A DNA stretch of 11,835 nucleotides from Ectocarpus siliculosus. Lineage: Eukaryota; Sar; Phaeophyceae; Ectocarpales; Ectocarpaceae. A program made the translations under genes and the position numbers. Below the pieces are notes generated by a model. The model did no database searches and was not told the origin of the DNA. It saw nothing but the letters and a program-made list of their open reading frames with translations. Positions 1-8,028 of the stretch are shown piece by piece. Location of the stretch: assembly GCA_000310025.1 (NCBI GenBank), contig FN649741.1:5334127-5345961 (forward strand). Direction: 5' to 3'. Each line of letters opens with the position of its first letter. The stretch's first letter is position 1.

Positions 1-1
1 A

Positions 2-25
2 GGGGGGGGGGGGCGGGGGGGGGGG
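2..25. repeat. Poly-G tract at the left edge
   Basis: Twelve G, one C, then eleven G. It is a possible G-quadruplex former and a probable assembly limit. Confidence 0.9.
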
Positions 26-52
26 CAACAACAGCACGGGGAGGAGATTTAG

Positions 53-104
53 CGGAGATTGCGGAGACGACGGAGACAATTGGGGATTACGGAGATGGCG
101 GAGA
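53..104 (+). repeat. Degenerate CGGAGA repeats
   Basis: Five copies of CGGAGA (at 53, 62, 71, 90 and 99), separated by short variable spacers. No coding signal is seen. Confidence 0.7.
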
Positions 105-236
105 AAGTGTGTTGCTTGCTTGCAGGCTGCGAGGGGAGCGGGGCCGCCGAAAAACTTCAAAAACATCCTCCGCACGGATTCTCCTAACCTTAAAACACCA
201 AGCGCCTCGACCTACAATATTTGACACATGGTACAG

Positions 237-729
237 CTTCCATGGAAGAAGATCGACTTCCATGGAAGCAGCGGTGGTGGTCGCATCAATCACTTCCACG
301 GAAGCGCGAAGAGCTTCCATGGAAGTCATGACTCCCATGGAAGTTCGTCTGTCGAACACCTCCCTGAAACTGTGGAGGCATTCTCATCGAAGCGCGACAA
401 CCATGGGGAAGTAGCCTCCACGGAAGCGTTTGTCATGGCTGGAAGGCAACTTCCATGGAAGCACGACAAGTCCGATGAAAACAATTTCTATGTCACTGCC
501 GGCAGGCAACCTCTTTGTGGAAGATTTAAAACGTCCATGGAGGCAAGTTAAAGCAACTTATCCTAACTGCAACAACATGTTGTCACCTAACGTTACCTCA
601 GGCTGGACTCGGGTGATAGACTTCCATAGAAGTTGTGCCACCAAGCTTCCATTTGAACTAAAAAATCTTCCACGCTGCCCGAAGGTGGGCGACTTGCATG
701 GAAGTTGGTTGAATGACCTACCATGGAAG
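237..729. repeat. Cluster of the 12-bp palindrome CTTCCATGGAAG
   Basis: Four exact copies lie at 237-248, 257-268, 314-325 and 450-461. Five copies with one mismatch lie at 293-304, 332-343, 621-632, 693-704 and 718-729. Weaker relatives (CCATGG or CTTCCA cores) lie near 401, 415, 532, 646 and 667. The copies are spaced irregularly and the DNA between them is not repeated, so this is not a normal tandem array. Because each copy holds ATG and reads through in every frame, it creates spurious small ORFs with FHGS, LPWK or SMEA peptides. The stretch lies downstream of the last supported subtilase exon and would fall in an intron if that gene continues to the left. Function unknown. Confidence 0.85.
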
Positions 730-812
730 CTACACACATCGTCAAATAACGTAGGCAATTGCTCGCTCATTTCCCCCCTATTGCATCAAAAACAAGTGTC
801 CTGAGTCTTTCA

Positions 813-907
813 GGGAGTCCGCCTGTGACCACGGTGGGCGTCCGTGTCAGTTGGACAGGACGGTGCGGATAGTAGAAGGTACTGAGCGGAGACCGGAACG
901 GTATTTA
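813..907 (-). other. Candidate third subtilase exon with an imperfect catalytic-His region
   Basis: A good acceptor (TTGTCTTCACAG, ending at 908) is followed by a frame that joins the previous exon in phase. It reads LNTVPVSAQY... and then CPTDTDAHRGHRRTP before a TGA at 812-810. The DTDAHRGH stretch resembles the sequence before the subtilase His motif (GHGTHV), but the following GTHV is missing, a stop follows, and no GT donor fits. It could be a decayed exon, a sequencing or assembly error, or chance. The residue resemblance is visible, but the exon call is weak. Confidence 0.25.
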
Positions 908-915
908 CTGTGAAG

Positions 916-980
916 ACAACATCGACAACAACAACAACAACCAACAATAGTACTAACACCACCAACAACAACTACAACTC
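916..980. repeat. CAA/TTG trinucleotide-rich tract
   Basis: An imperfect (CAA)n with interruptions. On the minus strand it reads as GTT repeats just upstream of the candidate acceptor at 908, inside the putative second subtilase intron. Confidence 0.75.
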
Positions 981-1032
981 CTGCCCCGCGGATATCGATG
1001 ACGTGCAAGACAGATATATAGAGAAGACTTAC

Positions 1033-1183
1033 ATTGGACCACCTTTCGCTGTGAGAGGTCGTACGTGTAGTCTCCAGCCCCTAGGGTGCCGTCGGAGTCA
1101 CGGAGGTACCCGTGGTCGGGGCCTAGGGTAGTCGCCGAGTCCCTGAAGAAACAGGAGCCCTCGTCGATACCCGAGTCGACCAC
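1033..1183 (-). CDS. Subtilisin-like protease, exon carrying the catalytic Asp
   Basis: This 151-base exon starts directly after the acceptor CCATCAG and ends at the donor T|GTAAGTCT (phase 1). It encodes VVDSGIDEGSCFFRDS, then GPDHGYLRDSDG and finally QRKVVQ. The motif D-[ST]-G-[IL]-D is the established catalytic-Asp signature of peptidase S8, and the Asp of VDSGID (codon 3, bases 1177-1175) is the predicted nucleophile-orienting residue. The C(F/Y)F-D and RKVV(Q)Y elements are typical of the eukaryotic subtilase subgroup that carries an insert between Asp and His. The split last codon T|xx would give Tyr or a similar residue. The next exon should hold GHGTHV, but no intact copy is visible toward position 1, so the rest of the gene lies off the window or is damaged. 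Confidence 0.72.
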
Positions 1184-1255
1184 CTGATGGTGGAGAGAGA
1201 CAGAGACAGAGACAGAGACAGAGAGACGGAGAGAGAGAGACGGAGAGAGAGAGAG

Positions 1256-1343
<88 letters not shown>

Positions 1344-1752
1344 AGAGAAAGAGAGAGACAGAGACAGAGACAGAAAGAGAGGAGGGAGAGAGAGAGACAG
1401 GGAGAGAGAGAGAGAGGAAGCGGTTACCGCAAACCAGGTCGAAAACACGCACACTAGGGGGCTAGTGTGAAGAGCACAAATTTACCTCGGCCGTGCCGCA
1501 GCAGAGAGGCTTCTCCCTTCGTTGGTCCGAAACAAGCAGCGGTACCAACTACATGAAGCACACGACCTAAAACGGGCTCTGTGACAAGGCTGCTCCTCCG
1601 TGAGCCCACCTATTCCTCCTCCCTCTAGCCACAACCTCCATCGCTTAACCCCTGCCTCTCTCTCCCTGCTTCAAATTCTGTTTTCAGGATAGTATTTCAA
1701 ACTTCCTTCTCTCCTTTCGTCCGCCTCCCCTGCCCCCCCCCTCTTCCCTCAC
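1184..1752 (-). other. Intron of the subtilase gene, filled by a CT microsatellite
   Basis: The donor GTGAGG is at 1752-1747 and the acceptor CCACCATCAG ends at 1184. Removing these 569 bases joins ...GSGEVVQ to VVDSGIDEG in frame (phase 0), which recreates a canonical subtilase motif. More than 220 bases just before the acceptor are almost pure CT on the coding strand, so the repeat itself forms the pyrimidine tract. The rest (about 1420-1750) shows no coding signal. Confidence 0.75.
1190..1419. repeat. Compound GA/CT microsatellite, about 230 bp
   Basis: A pure (GA)n core of about 39 units (about 1259-1337) is flanked on the left by GACAGA units and GACGGA variants, and on the right by GAAAGA, GACAGA and GGGAGA variants. 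All bases are purine on the plus strand except the C of the GAC units. It is the pyrimidine tract of the subtilase intron on the minus strand. The Arg-Glu and Ser-Leu ORFs across it are repeat artefacts. Confidence 0.95.
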
Positions 1753-3195
1753 CTGGACCACCTCTCCCGACCCGTCCACCCCACGGTCCCAGATCGGCTG
1801 GGTCGTCGCCGAGCCTCCCTGCACGATGCGACCGGCCACGGCGTTGAACAGCTCCGCCCTCGGCAGCGCCGACACCCTGGCCACCTCGGGCCTCGCCGCC
1901 AGGAAGGAAACGAGCCCCATCAGGCACGCCGTCTTCTCTCGCTCGCTGGCGCTAGCGCTACCACTGCCGTCATCCATTCCACCGTCTCCCGACGCAGGGT
2001 GGCCGCCGGAGCTCCCTGCCGAACGGTTCCCGTTCCCGCCGCCGCCGCCGCCGCTGGTGTCCGAAGAACGAGCTTGCCGGGGGGGTTGGGCACGCTCGTC
2101 TCTTTCGGCGCCGTGAAGGAGGTGGCCGATGTCGCGCAAGGTGACCCAGCCGGCCGATGACGACCGACCTCCTCCTTCCGCCGCCACCCTGACGTCGTTC
2201 CACCCGCACGCCTCCGCGGGGGAGACCCCGCCGAGCCGCTCGGCCAGGGCGTGCACCGTCCGGGCCGCGCTGCCCCACTCTCTCGCCAGGAAATCCGCAG
2301 CAGTAGGAGGAGGAGGAGGAGGAGCCTGCTCGTCGCCTGCCTCACGCGGGCGGTGGCCATCAGCGTCCGACCAGAAGGACAACCTGCCCAGGTCTAACAA
2401 GTCCGAAGACCAGCCTCGCTTCCAGCTCTGCGCGAGGGCCGCCAGCGCGCTCTCTCTGCTGCCGGTGGTTTCTGGGGACAGCAGCAGCTGCACCACCAAG
2501 CCCTCCCCCCCGGTGTTGTGCCGCAACGCCTTCCCCGGCAACGTTCCCGCCCCGCGCCGCTCCCCCGACGCCATCGCGCCGGTCGCGGCAGCAGGTGCTA
2601 GTCCCGGGGCCCCCGCGTTCGAGCTCTCGCCGCCCGCCAGACCACGACCGCTACCACCATCACGACCACCACTAACATCAACACCAACACCCAAACCGTA
2701 AGCGTCAAAATCGCTGCCGTAGTCCAACAGGGACGGCGCTAGCTTAAGGCTGGGGGGGACGGCCACGAACCCGTCGAAGAGGCGGCTACCACTAATACCA
2801 CCATCGGGGCCTCCTGACTCCTCCTCCTCCTCGAGCAGCAACATCAGGGACTCCACATCGGCCGCGCTCGCCCGCACTATGAAGCACCCGCCCTGCTCCC
2901 GGTTGTGGGCCGCCGTCAGCACCGACGTCGGGGACAGGGCCGCCGATAGCGCCTCGCGGCCCCTGGCGCCGCGGGCGTGGCTCGTGAACGCGACAAACGT
3001 TCCCGTTCCTCCCCTACGTGCCACCGCTTCTTTTTCTCCTTCAGCCGCTGCTCCTCCTGTTGCCCCTTGGCTATCCCCTGCTGCTGCTGCTGCTGCCGCC
3101 GCCGCCGCCGTTGCGAGGAGGCGTGAGTGTTGCCAATCCACCGCCAATCGAAACGCTTCTTCATCGTGCCCGAAGAAACGCCTGGGAATCATCAT
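1753..3195 (-). CDS. Subtilisin-like serine protease (peptidase S8), large 5' exon: propeptide region up to the catalytic domain
   Basis: An open frame without stops on the minus strand, read from the in-frame ATG at 3195 to the splice donor CAG|GTGAGG after 1753 (481 codons, phase 0). The frame stays open back to a TAG at 3387-3385, so the exon may instead begin at an acceptor such as TTGCACGCAG (exon from 3240) or GATTCCCAG (exon from 3182). A signal peptide, if present, would lie upstream in another exon. Visible parts, counted from ATG 3195: an 11-Ala run near residue 30, GTFVAFTSHARGARG, GGCFIVRASAADVESLMLL followed by five Glu, FDGFVAVPPSLKLAPSLLDY, long Gly/Ser/Ala-rich linkers, SFWSDADG, and at the end LFNAVAGRIVQGG...IWDRGVDGSGEVVQ. 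The last block is the usual lead-in to the subtilase catalytic Asp, which sits at the start of the next exon. The family call rests on the join between the two exons. The long propeptide suggests a secreted or vacuolar zymogen (inference). Confidence 0.75.
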
Positions 3196-3384
3196 TAGCA
3201 GGAGGGGACCCGGGGGGGGTTGAAATAGGTCCCATCTTCTCTGCGTGCAAGGAGGATACACAACGCCCCTCAATGCGTTCGAATACGTCGCTTGCTGTCT
3301 GTTCGCTGTGCTTCCGTCACAAGCGTAAATAGAATCCGTTCTTTTTCGTCCTAACGGCCACAAGAGGCCAAATGAAGGCGGCGT

Positions 3385-4342
3385 CTATCAACGTCGAGGT
3401 GTACCTTTTAAGCCTTTGCTGAAGGCAGGAAGTTTCTCGGCGAGCACGCGGGTAAGTCGACGCGAGGCGAGGACCAACCGGAGAGCTCGTGCGAGGCAGC
3501 ACTCATCACATCACTCACATCCAAGAACGATGATAGGCTTAGTGCCATGACTCACGCCCACTGTTGTGCGTGTTCGTGAATATTGTATGCGTATGTGTCC
3601 AAAAAATTAACTCGAAGAAAGGTTGACGAGGGACGACCGACTGACTGCTTCCAACACCTGCCGTTAGGAATGAAAACTGGAGGCTATGTACGCAGCCACC
3701 GCAGGGGAAGTATCCTCCGTGTCCCCCGGCTGCTGCAATTCACGTGTACAGTCCCAAAGTACCCAAGCAACCGGCCTAACAACGGATCATCTCCGGAACT
3801 TGAGATGAGGGTTACATTTTTCTGTAGGAACAAGAGTTAGTAGAACAAGAACGTGGGCCTCCAACCAAGCCATCAAGGGAAGATCGGATGGGGTGATTGG
3901 ATTAACCCCTTTAGGGCTGGATCGCCTTTTGGGGACACTTTTTGTCCCCATCTTCTTCACCTGCTTTACCTCGCGAAGATTGGCATGATTGTCTCCTCCT
4001 TTGCACTACTCGACCAGGGGGGTGCCAGGGTACACAGGGAACGACTCTAGTCTAGTATGGATGCTTTGTAGAGTGGAGGAGTATGAGGGTAATGAACAGG
4101 TCGAATCGCGGGGCGATTTCGCCGCCGGTTCAACAGCGAAGTTGCGCCGCGTCTGTTTACCCTTGGGTGGAAAGCGCTACTAGGGGCAAGCGCGGAAGAA
4201 GTACCTATACCACCGTTGATAGGAGGCACCAAGCAACCTAGGGCTTGAGTTAGAAGGTCTCGCTTTCCCTCTAGAGAAATATCTTGAAAACCTCCTTTTC
4301 GTGCTCCGTTTACCACGCTCCCGCCAGTTGCTGTCTATAATC
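3385..4342. other. Intergenic stretch upstream of the subtilase exon; no gene recognised
   Basis: This stretch lies 5' of the subtilase exon and may hold its upstream exon or promoter, but no signal-peptide-like ORF or clear promoter element was recognised. A small hairpin TGGGGACA-CTTTT-TGTCCCCA lies at 3930-3950. Open frames are short and lack coding character. Confidence 0.5.
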
Positions 4343-4393
4343 CCTATCAATTGTCCCCTCGTGTCCCCTCGTATCGAGGGGACAATTGATAGG
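4343..4393. repeat. Perfect 19-bp inverted repeat with a 13-base loop
   Basis: The arms CCTATCAATTGTCCCCTCG (4343-4361) and CGAGGGGACAATTGATAGG (4375-4393) pair without mismatch. With a one-base bulge the pairing continues a few bases further outward. The loop repeats part of the left arm, so TGTCCCCTCG occurs twice in tandem. It could be a structured transcript element, a terminal fragment of a palindromic mobile element, or a palindromic insertion. No second copy occurs in the window. Confidence 0.85.
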
Positions 4394-4891
4394 ATTTAGA
4401 CGAGAGACGGCTCAAGTGGGAAGGCAGCTTTGCATTTGCACCCAGGGATGGAACTGTCTGCACCATCCAATCAGCAGGCGTCGTTCGCTCTTTTTCTTAC
4501 ATTTCAGAAATTTCGCAAGACCGCCGAATTTTCTGTGCGTGGTAAGGGGGTTAAGAACAACAACAGTACTGCTTTTGTGGCAGCCACTGATCTCCTGACT
4601 GTCCACCCCTGCTCCTTGGCGCAAAGCACTCCCTTCATTCTCTGTCACCGGCACAACAAGTAGCTTAAGCCAGCCGCCGCTGTAGTTCGCACATACTCCC
4701 CGCTTGATGTAGGGATAGATAACCGAAAGGCATCGACTCATGATGAGCGTCATGTTTAAATATTTGAGGAGATGTTCGCAAATGGAGATTAAACGATACT
4801 TGCTGTGGAGCACAAGCCTTCGAGGCGGCATGCATACGCTCCAATGCTACAACCGCGGTGAGCTTCTCGGAGTCAAAATTTGGGGAGCTAG

Positions 4892-5140
4892 CGTGGAGCG
4901 TTTGTCCATCATGGTGTGGTACACTGGGAATTCCGACTTGGAATTGTTGACGGACGCTGGCTGGAATTACTCATGAATTCCAAGGAGCACGAAAAAATCG
5001 AAAATTTCCTGCTGGAAACGGAAAAGGCGATTGAGCTACATACCATTCCCAAGGCGTACAATGCGCACACTTCACAATTTTTAGCTGCCCAACTTGGAAC
5101 CAAGAAGCTTACAATACAACAGCAGTGGAGCGAAATATAG
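4892..5140 (+). CDS. Possible unrecognised exon or gene fragment
   Basis: A frame of 82 codons runs from after the TAG at 4889-4891 (which ends an AG that could be an acceptor) to a TAG at 5138. It reads like protein, with a charged helical part, LLMNSKEHEKIENFLLETEK, followed by IPKAYNAHTSQFLAAQLGTK and QQQWSEI. Base composition here is clearly more AT-rich than in the subtilase and ankyrin exons. An in-frame ATG occurs only at 4973, so a standalone gene would be very short. No family is recognised. It could be a last exon, a relic of a mobile or viral insert, or chance. Confidence 0.25.
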   Translation, partial: RGAFVHHGVVHWEFRLGIVDGRWLELLMNSKEHEKIENFLLETEKAIELHTIPKAYNAHTSQFLAAQLGTKKLTIQQQWSEI

Positions 5141-5192
5141 CCCCGAAAGTTTAGCTGCGAAAGGGTCGATGTGAGGCGGCGAGCACTGAATA

Positions 5193-5465
5193 ATGAAGTG
5201 CGTTGGTTGGGCTGCCTTGCTACACTATTATACTCTGTCATATTTGTTTCCGAAGGACCCGGTGGGCAGCAGAACCCCTTGTGTGTTTGTCGGGTTGAAC
5301 ATTAACGTTCGCTTCCATGGACCCAATTTTCCGAATCAGAAAGAAATTGTCAATGTACCTCTGAAACAAAATTGGGCCTACTTTGTGATAAAAGTGTCTT
5401 CGGACGACGATACGTACACAAGTAGCATAGGTGAGGCGTTCTCTGTGCAGACGGCCAACTACTGA
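5193..5465 (+). CDS. Possible unrecognised short ORF or exon
   Basis: From ATG 5193 to the TGA at 5463, 90 codons. The later part looks protein-like: LNINVRFHGPNFPNQKEIVN, then PLKQNWAYFVIKVSSDDDTY and SSIGEAFSVQTANY. The first half is less convincing. It lies about 50 bases after the preceding AT-richer open frame, in a different reading frame, so both may be pieces of one broken gene or separate exons. No family is recognised. Confidence 0.22.
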   Translation: MKCVGWAALLHYYTLSYLFPKDPVGSRTPCVFVGLNINVRFHGPNFPNQKEIVNVPLKQNWAYFVIKVSSDDDTYTSSIGEAFSVQTANY

Positions 5466-6280
5466 CTGCTGTGTGTGTGCCGTGAAATCCTCCTTTCGAC
5501 AATACTGCTAACTACAATATTCTATGCACAAGGATATCCACATATCCACACATGCCCTGGACAGGGAGGCTCGCCCAACCAAAGGGCGTAAAACCGCGTG
5601 GGTATGTAGGAAGAGTCACTAACATCAGAGCCGTGATAGCTGACCGGCCAACGGACCACATGGGACAGCAAGACATGTTTGCTATGCATACATGCATACA
5701 TGCAGTAAACTGCTCTACATATGCATAGTACAACCTGTCCCTACAACAGCTTGCGGCAGCGGGAACAAGCAGGAGGTGGAAGTGGGTACCCTACTCCATT
5801 GCTTGCGGCAGCGGCCTTCTGGCCCTATGTGCCCTCACGGACGGTGTTTCGGGATCCCGGCAACGGGTTGACTCATTTTCACCAACGTTCCACTTTCAAT
5901 TCCTTCATACATAACCCCGCCGAGTGATGATACTCCGGTACTCGGTACACACACACACCCCGCGTTCTTGGTTGTTAACTGAAGCTTGTTAGCACGTCAG
6001 CACTCTTTGGCGAGACGGCGACCGGCCGTTCATTGAACGCCGCCCCCACTTTGCCACATATATATGCTCACATCTCAGGAGGTTGCGTGTGTGGTTGATA
6101 TGGAAGGTATCACATCGATTATTGACCTCAAAATGACCTATTTTACACAACAAGCTGCCCTGCCCTGCCCTGCTGCCGGCTTGTTGTCGCAAACACATGT
6201 GCGCCATCTGTGTGCAAAAAATACTCCGCTGAGCGCCGCCTCTCACACTGCTGACATTCCCGTGCGCAACAAAGAACTAA
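5466..6280. other. Non-coding stretch with a TGCATAC-rich palindromic patch
   Basis: No supported gene. At 5683-5729, CTATGCATA and TATGCATAG flank tandem ATGCATAC units and can fold into an imperfect hairpin. The rest shows no structure. Confidence 0.5.
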
Positions 6281-6286
6281 CTCCTG

Positions 6287-6355
6287 CTGGATGTGTACGC
6301 GTACCTGGAGTTCGTCAGGAGCACGTCGTGGAACCTCTGGAGGCTCGAGCTCGAA
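6287..6355 (+). CDS. Weak candidate exon, unknown protein
   Basis: A CTAAC branch-like element at 6277 precedes a frame reading LLDVYAYLEFVRSTSWNLWR and LELEG, which ends at a plausible donor (GAAG|GTGAAG after 6355). Just beyond lies a CCG/CTG trinucleotide tract. The true acceptor is not obvious. Joining to an acceptor before 6527 (AACACAG) and then a donor after 6592 (CAGG|GTGAGT) keeps a frame open, and an acceptor at 6709 (TTGCTGTTGCAG) continues it to a Gln-rich end and a stop near 6789. Each signal is reasonable alone, but together they are unproven. The protein is not recognised. Confidence 0.2.
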
Positions 6356-6412
6356 GGTGAAGACGCCGCCGCCCCTGCCGCCGCTGCTGCTGCTACTGCT
6401 GCTGCTTGTGTA
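6356..6412. repeat. CCG/CTG trinucleotide tract
   Basis: An imperfect run of CCG followed by CTG triplets. It would encode poly-Ala on the plus strand in one frame and would be intronic if the donor after 6355 is used. Confidence 0.7.
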
Positions 6413-6829
6413 TACTCCCGAGTTGCCGTTCCCGCAACCAGGGCTAGCAGCACCGGCACACCACGCCTCCTCATCCTGCTGTGCCACATCATCAGCTGGC
6501 TAGCTTAGCGCGTTTTGAAAACACAGGAGGAAGGCAACGCGCCTACTGCTGTTGCCCCTTGCCAGCAGTCCCCACAGAACAGCAGCCGCAGGGTGAGTAC
6601 CGTTGAGCTGGATACCTGTCCTCCACACGATATATCACGCTGGAGCCCTCACTCAAAGGCGCCAGTAAGTAACCCTGAAGAAAGCAAGTGTTCGTCCTTG
6701 CTGTTGCAGACCAGATACTGCTGCGAAGAAAAATTCTCCAAAAAGAGTCACCGCACCACGCACAGCAGCAGCAGCAGAGCCTCTGATTCTCCCCTCTGCT
6801 GCTGCTCGCTTCCCTTTTGAGCTTCCACT

Positions 6830-8028
6830 GGGGATCGGATCAACTGGTGGACAGGAGTGCAGCTGATCGACCTCAGCACCAGGCACGCAACAAGAAGAGA
6901 GGAGAGGAGAGAACGAGAGAGAGATATGAAAATGGAACAACCTACAACCTACAGCCTGGGGGCACACAGAGTGGAACTCATTTTTACAAGCAGAAAGACC
7001 CGCATACCTTTTATTTAGTTCTCGGTATCCTGTCTGCGGGGCTACCTCTCTCTTGCTCTGTCTCTCATCGTCCATTGTCGCGCCGCAGCATCCATCAACG
7101 ATCATCGCAACCGGCAGGACACTTTGGCGGGCTCGCGACGCTCTCAGAGGAAAAGTGACCGATACAGGTACTTGTGTGTCCTAGCGTGTGTACTTCGAGA
7201 GGTTGGTATTGTGCTCAGCAAGGCACGACCAAAAGAGAGAGAGGAGACCGCTGTATTCCTTGTAGGACACGGATCGGACCGGTGGAAATGTAGTGTATAC
7301 GTAGCACGGCCTCGCCGTCATCGTACCCAAGTCTAGGTACTCAGCAGGTTGCTGCTTTTGAGGACAACAGAGGAGTTAGCAAGTGCATCAAGCGCTATCG
7401 TGTGCCTGACGCAAGCTACCAATCGCACGCTTCCGTTCGCCCAACATCCCAGCAGAGGGCCTGCGCGTTTGTCTCCGTTTTTTCATCGTCAAAGAACGAA
7501 GAACAAGGGGCTACCCAACCGGCCAGACAACCAACCGTAATATGGTAGTCTTTCTCTGTGTGTATTTATTTCCTTTATTTTTCCTTAATAATATATTGCC
7601 TTCCCAAGAATTGTATTCCATCTCCGCCGCCGTCCTTGACTGGTACTGCTGTACTGCTGTAGAATAGCAGTAGCGAAAGCGTTGACACCTCGGTTGGTCA
7701 GTCACCGCTCCTCCATGCTTCCCGCCACACACTGCTGGATGCCTTCTCTTCCTCTCTCTCAGCATGCATACGTGCGTCACCAGGAGCGACGATGAGATTA
7801 TCGTATGCGTACTGCTATATCAAAGATGTGATCTCCTCAACTCATCTTGCTCCTCTCTGTCGCGCCACGTCTACTCCTGATCTCTTCGATATTGTAGTGT
7901 TTTTGCCTCGATTGCTTGAGGGAATTGACCCAAAGTCATTGTACAGAGGGAGCGAATAAGCTACACAAGCAGCAGCAGGAGGAGGAGCAACAACAGACGT
8001 GTTTCTCGGAGAGGCATTTCGAAAAATC
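6830..8028. other. Stretch without a supported gene
   Basis: Small GA-rich (6890-6925) and CAG-rich (7965-7995) patches and short ORFs on both strands, none with recognisable domains. Around 7545-7600 is an AT-rich patch with TTTATTT and TTAATAATA. A 5' untranslated region of the ORF starting at 8029 could lie at its right end. Confidence 0.4.

Noticed and set aside
228-551. Small ORFs with FHGS, LPWK and SMEA peptide repeats
   Set aside because: They come from the palindrome CTTCCATGGAAG, which has no stops in any frame. They are not supported as genes.
810-850. Catalytic-His motif of the subtilase as an intact feature
   Set aside because: Only DTDAHRGH is present. GTHV is missing and a stop follows, so it is listed as uncertain.
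1187-1465. Open frames of Arg-Glu or Ser-Leu dipeptides across the GA repeat
   Set aside because: They are a translation of a microsatellite that lies inside an intron.
1826-3223. Plus-strand ORFs opposite the subtilase exon
   Set aside because: The GC-rich exon leaves the opposite strand open. These have Pro/Ser/Arg-rich composition, no domains, and the subtilase motifs are on the minus strand.
3196-3363. Extension of the subtilase frame up to 3363
   Set aside because: That start would be TTG, and there is no ATG before 3195, so it is probably upstream intron or untranslated sequence.
4090-4160. tRNA-like GGTTCAA segment
   Set aside because: No acceptor stem, D-arm or anticodon arm can be formed around it.
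4412-4831. Minus-strand ORF of 139 codons
   Set aside because: No recognisable domain, a mixed composition, and no splice or promoter support.
6763-6780. CAG repeats as an expansion-prone locus
   Set aside because: Only about five units, and similar short CAG runs are common across the window.
6653-7105. Minus-strand ORF of 150 codons
   Set aside because: Its Ala-rich parts come from CAG/CTG triplets, and nothing in it is recognisable.
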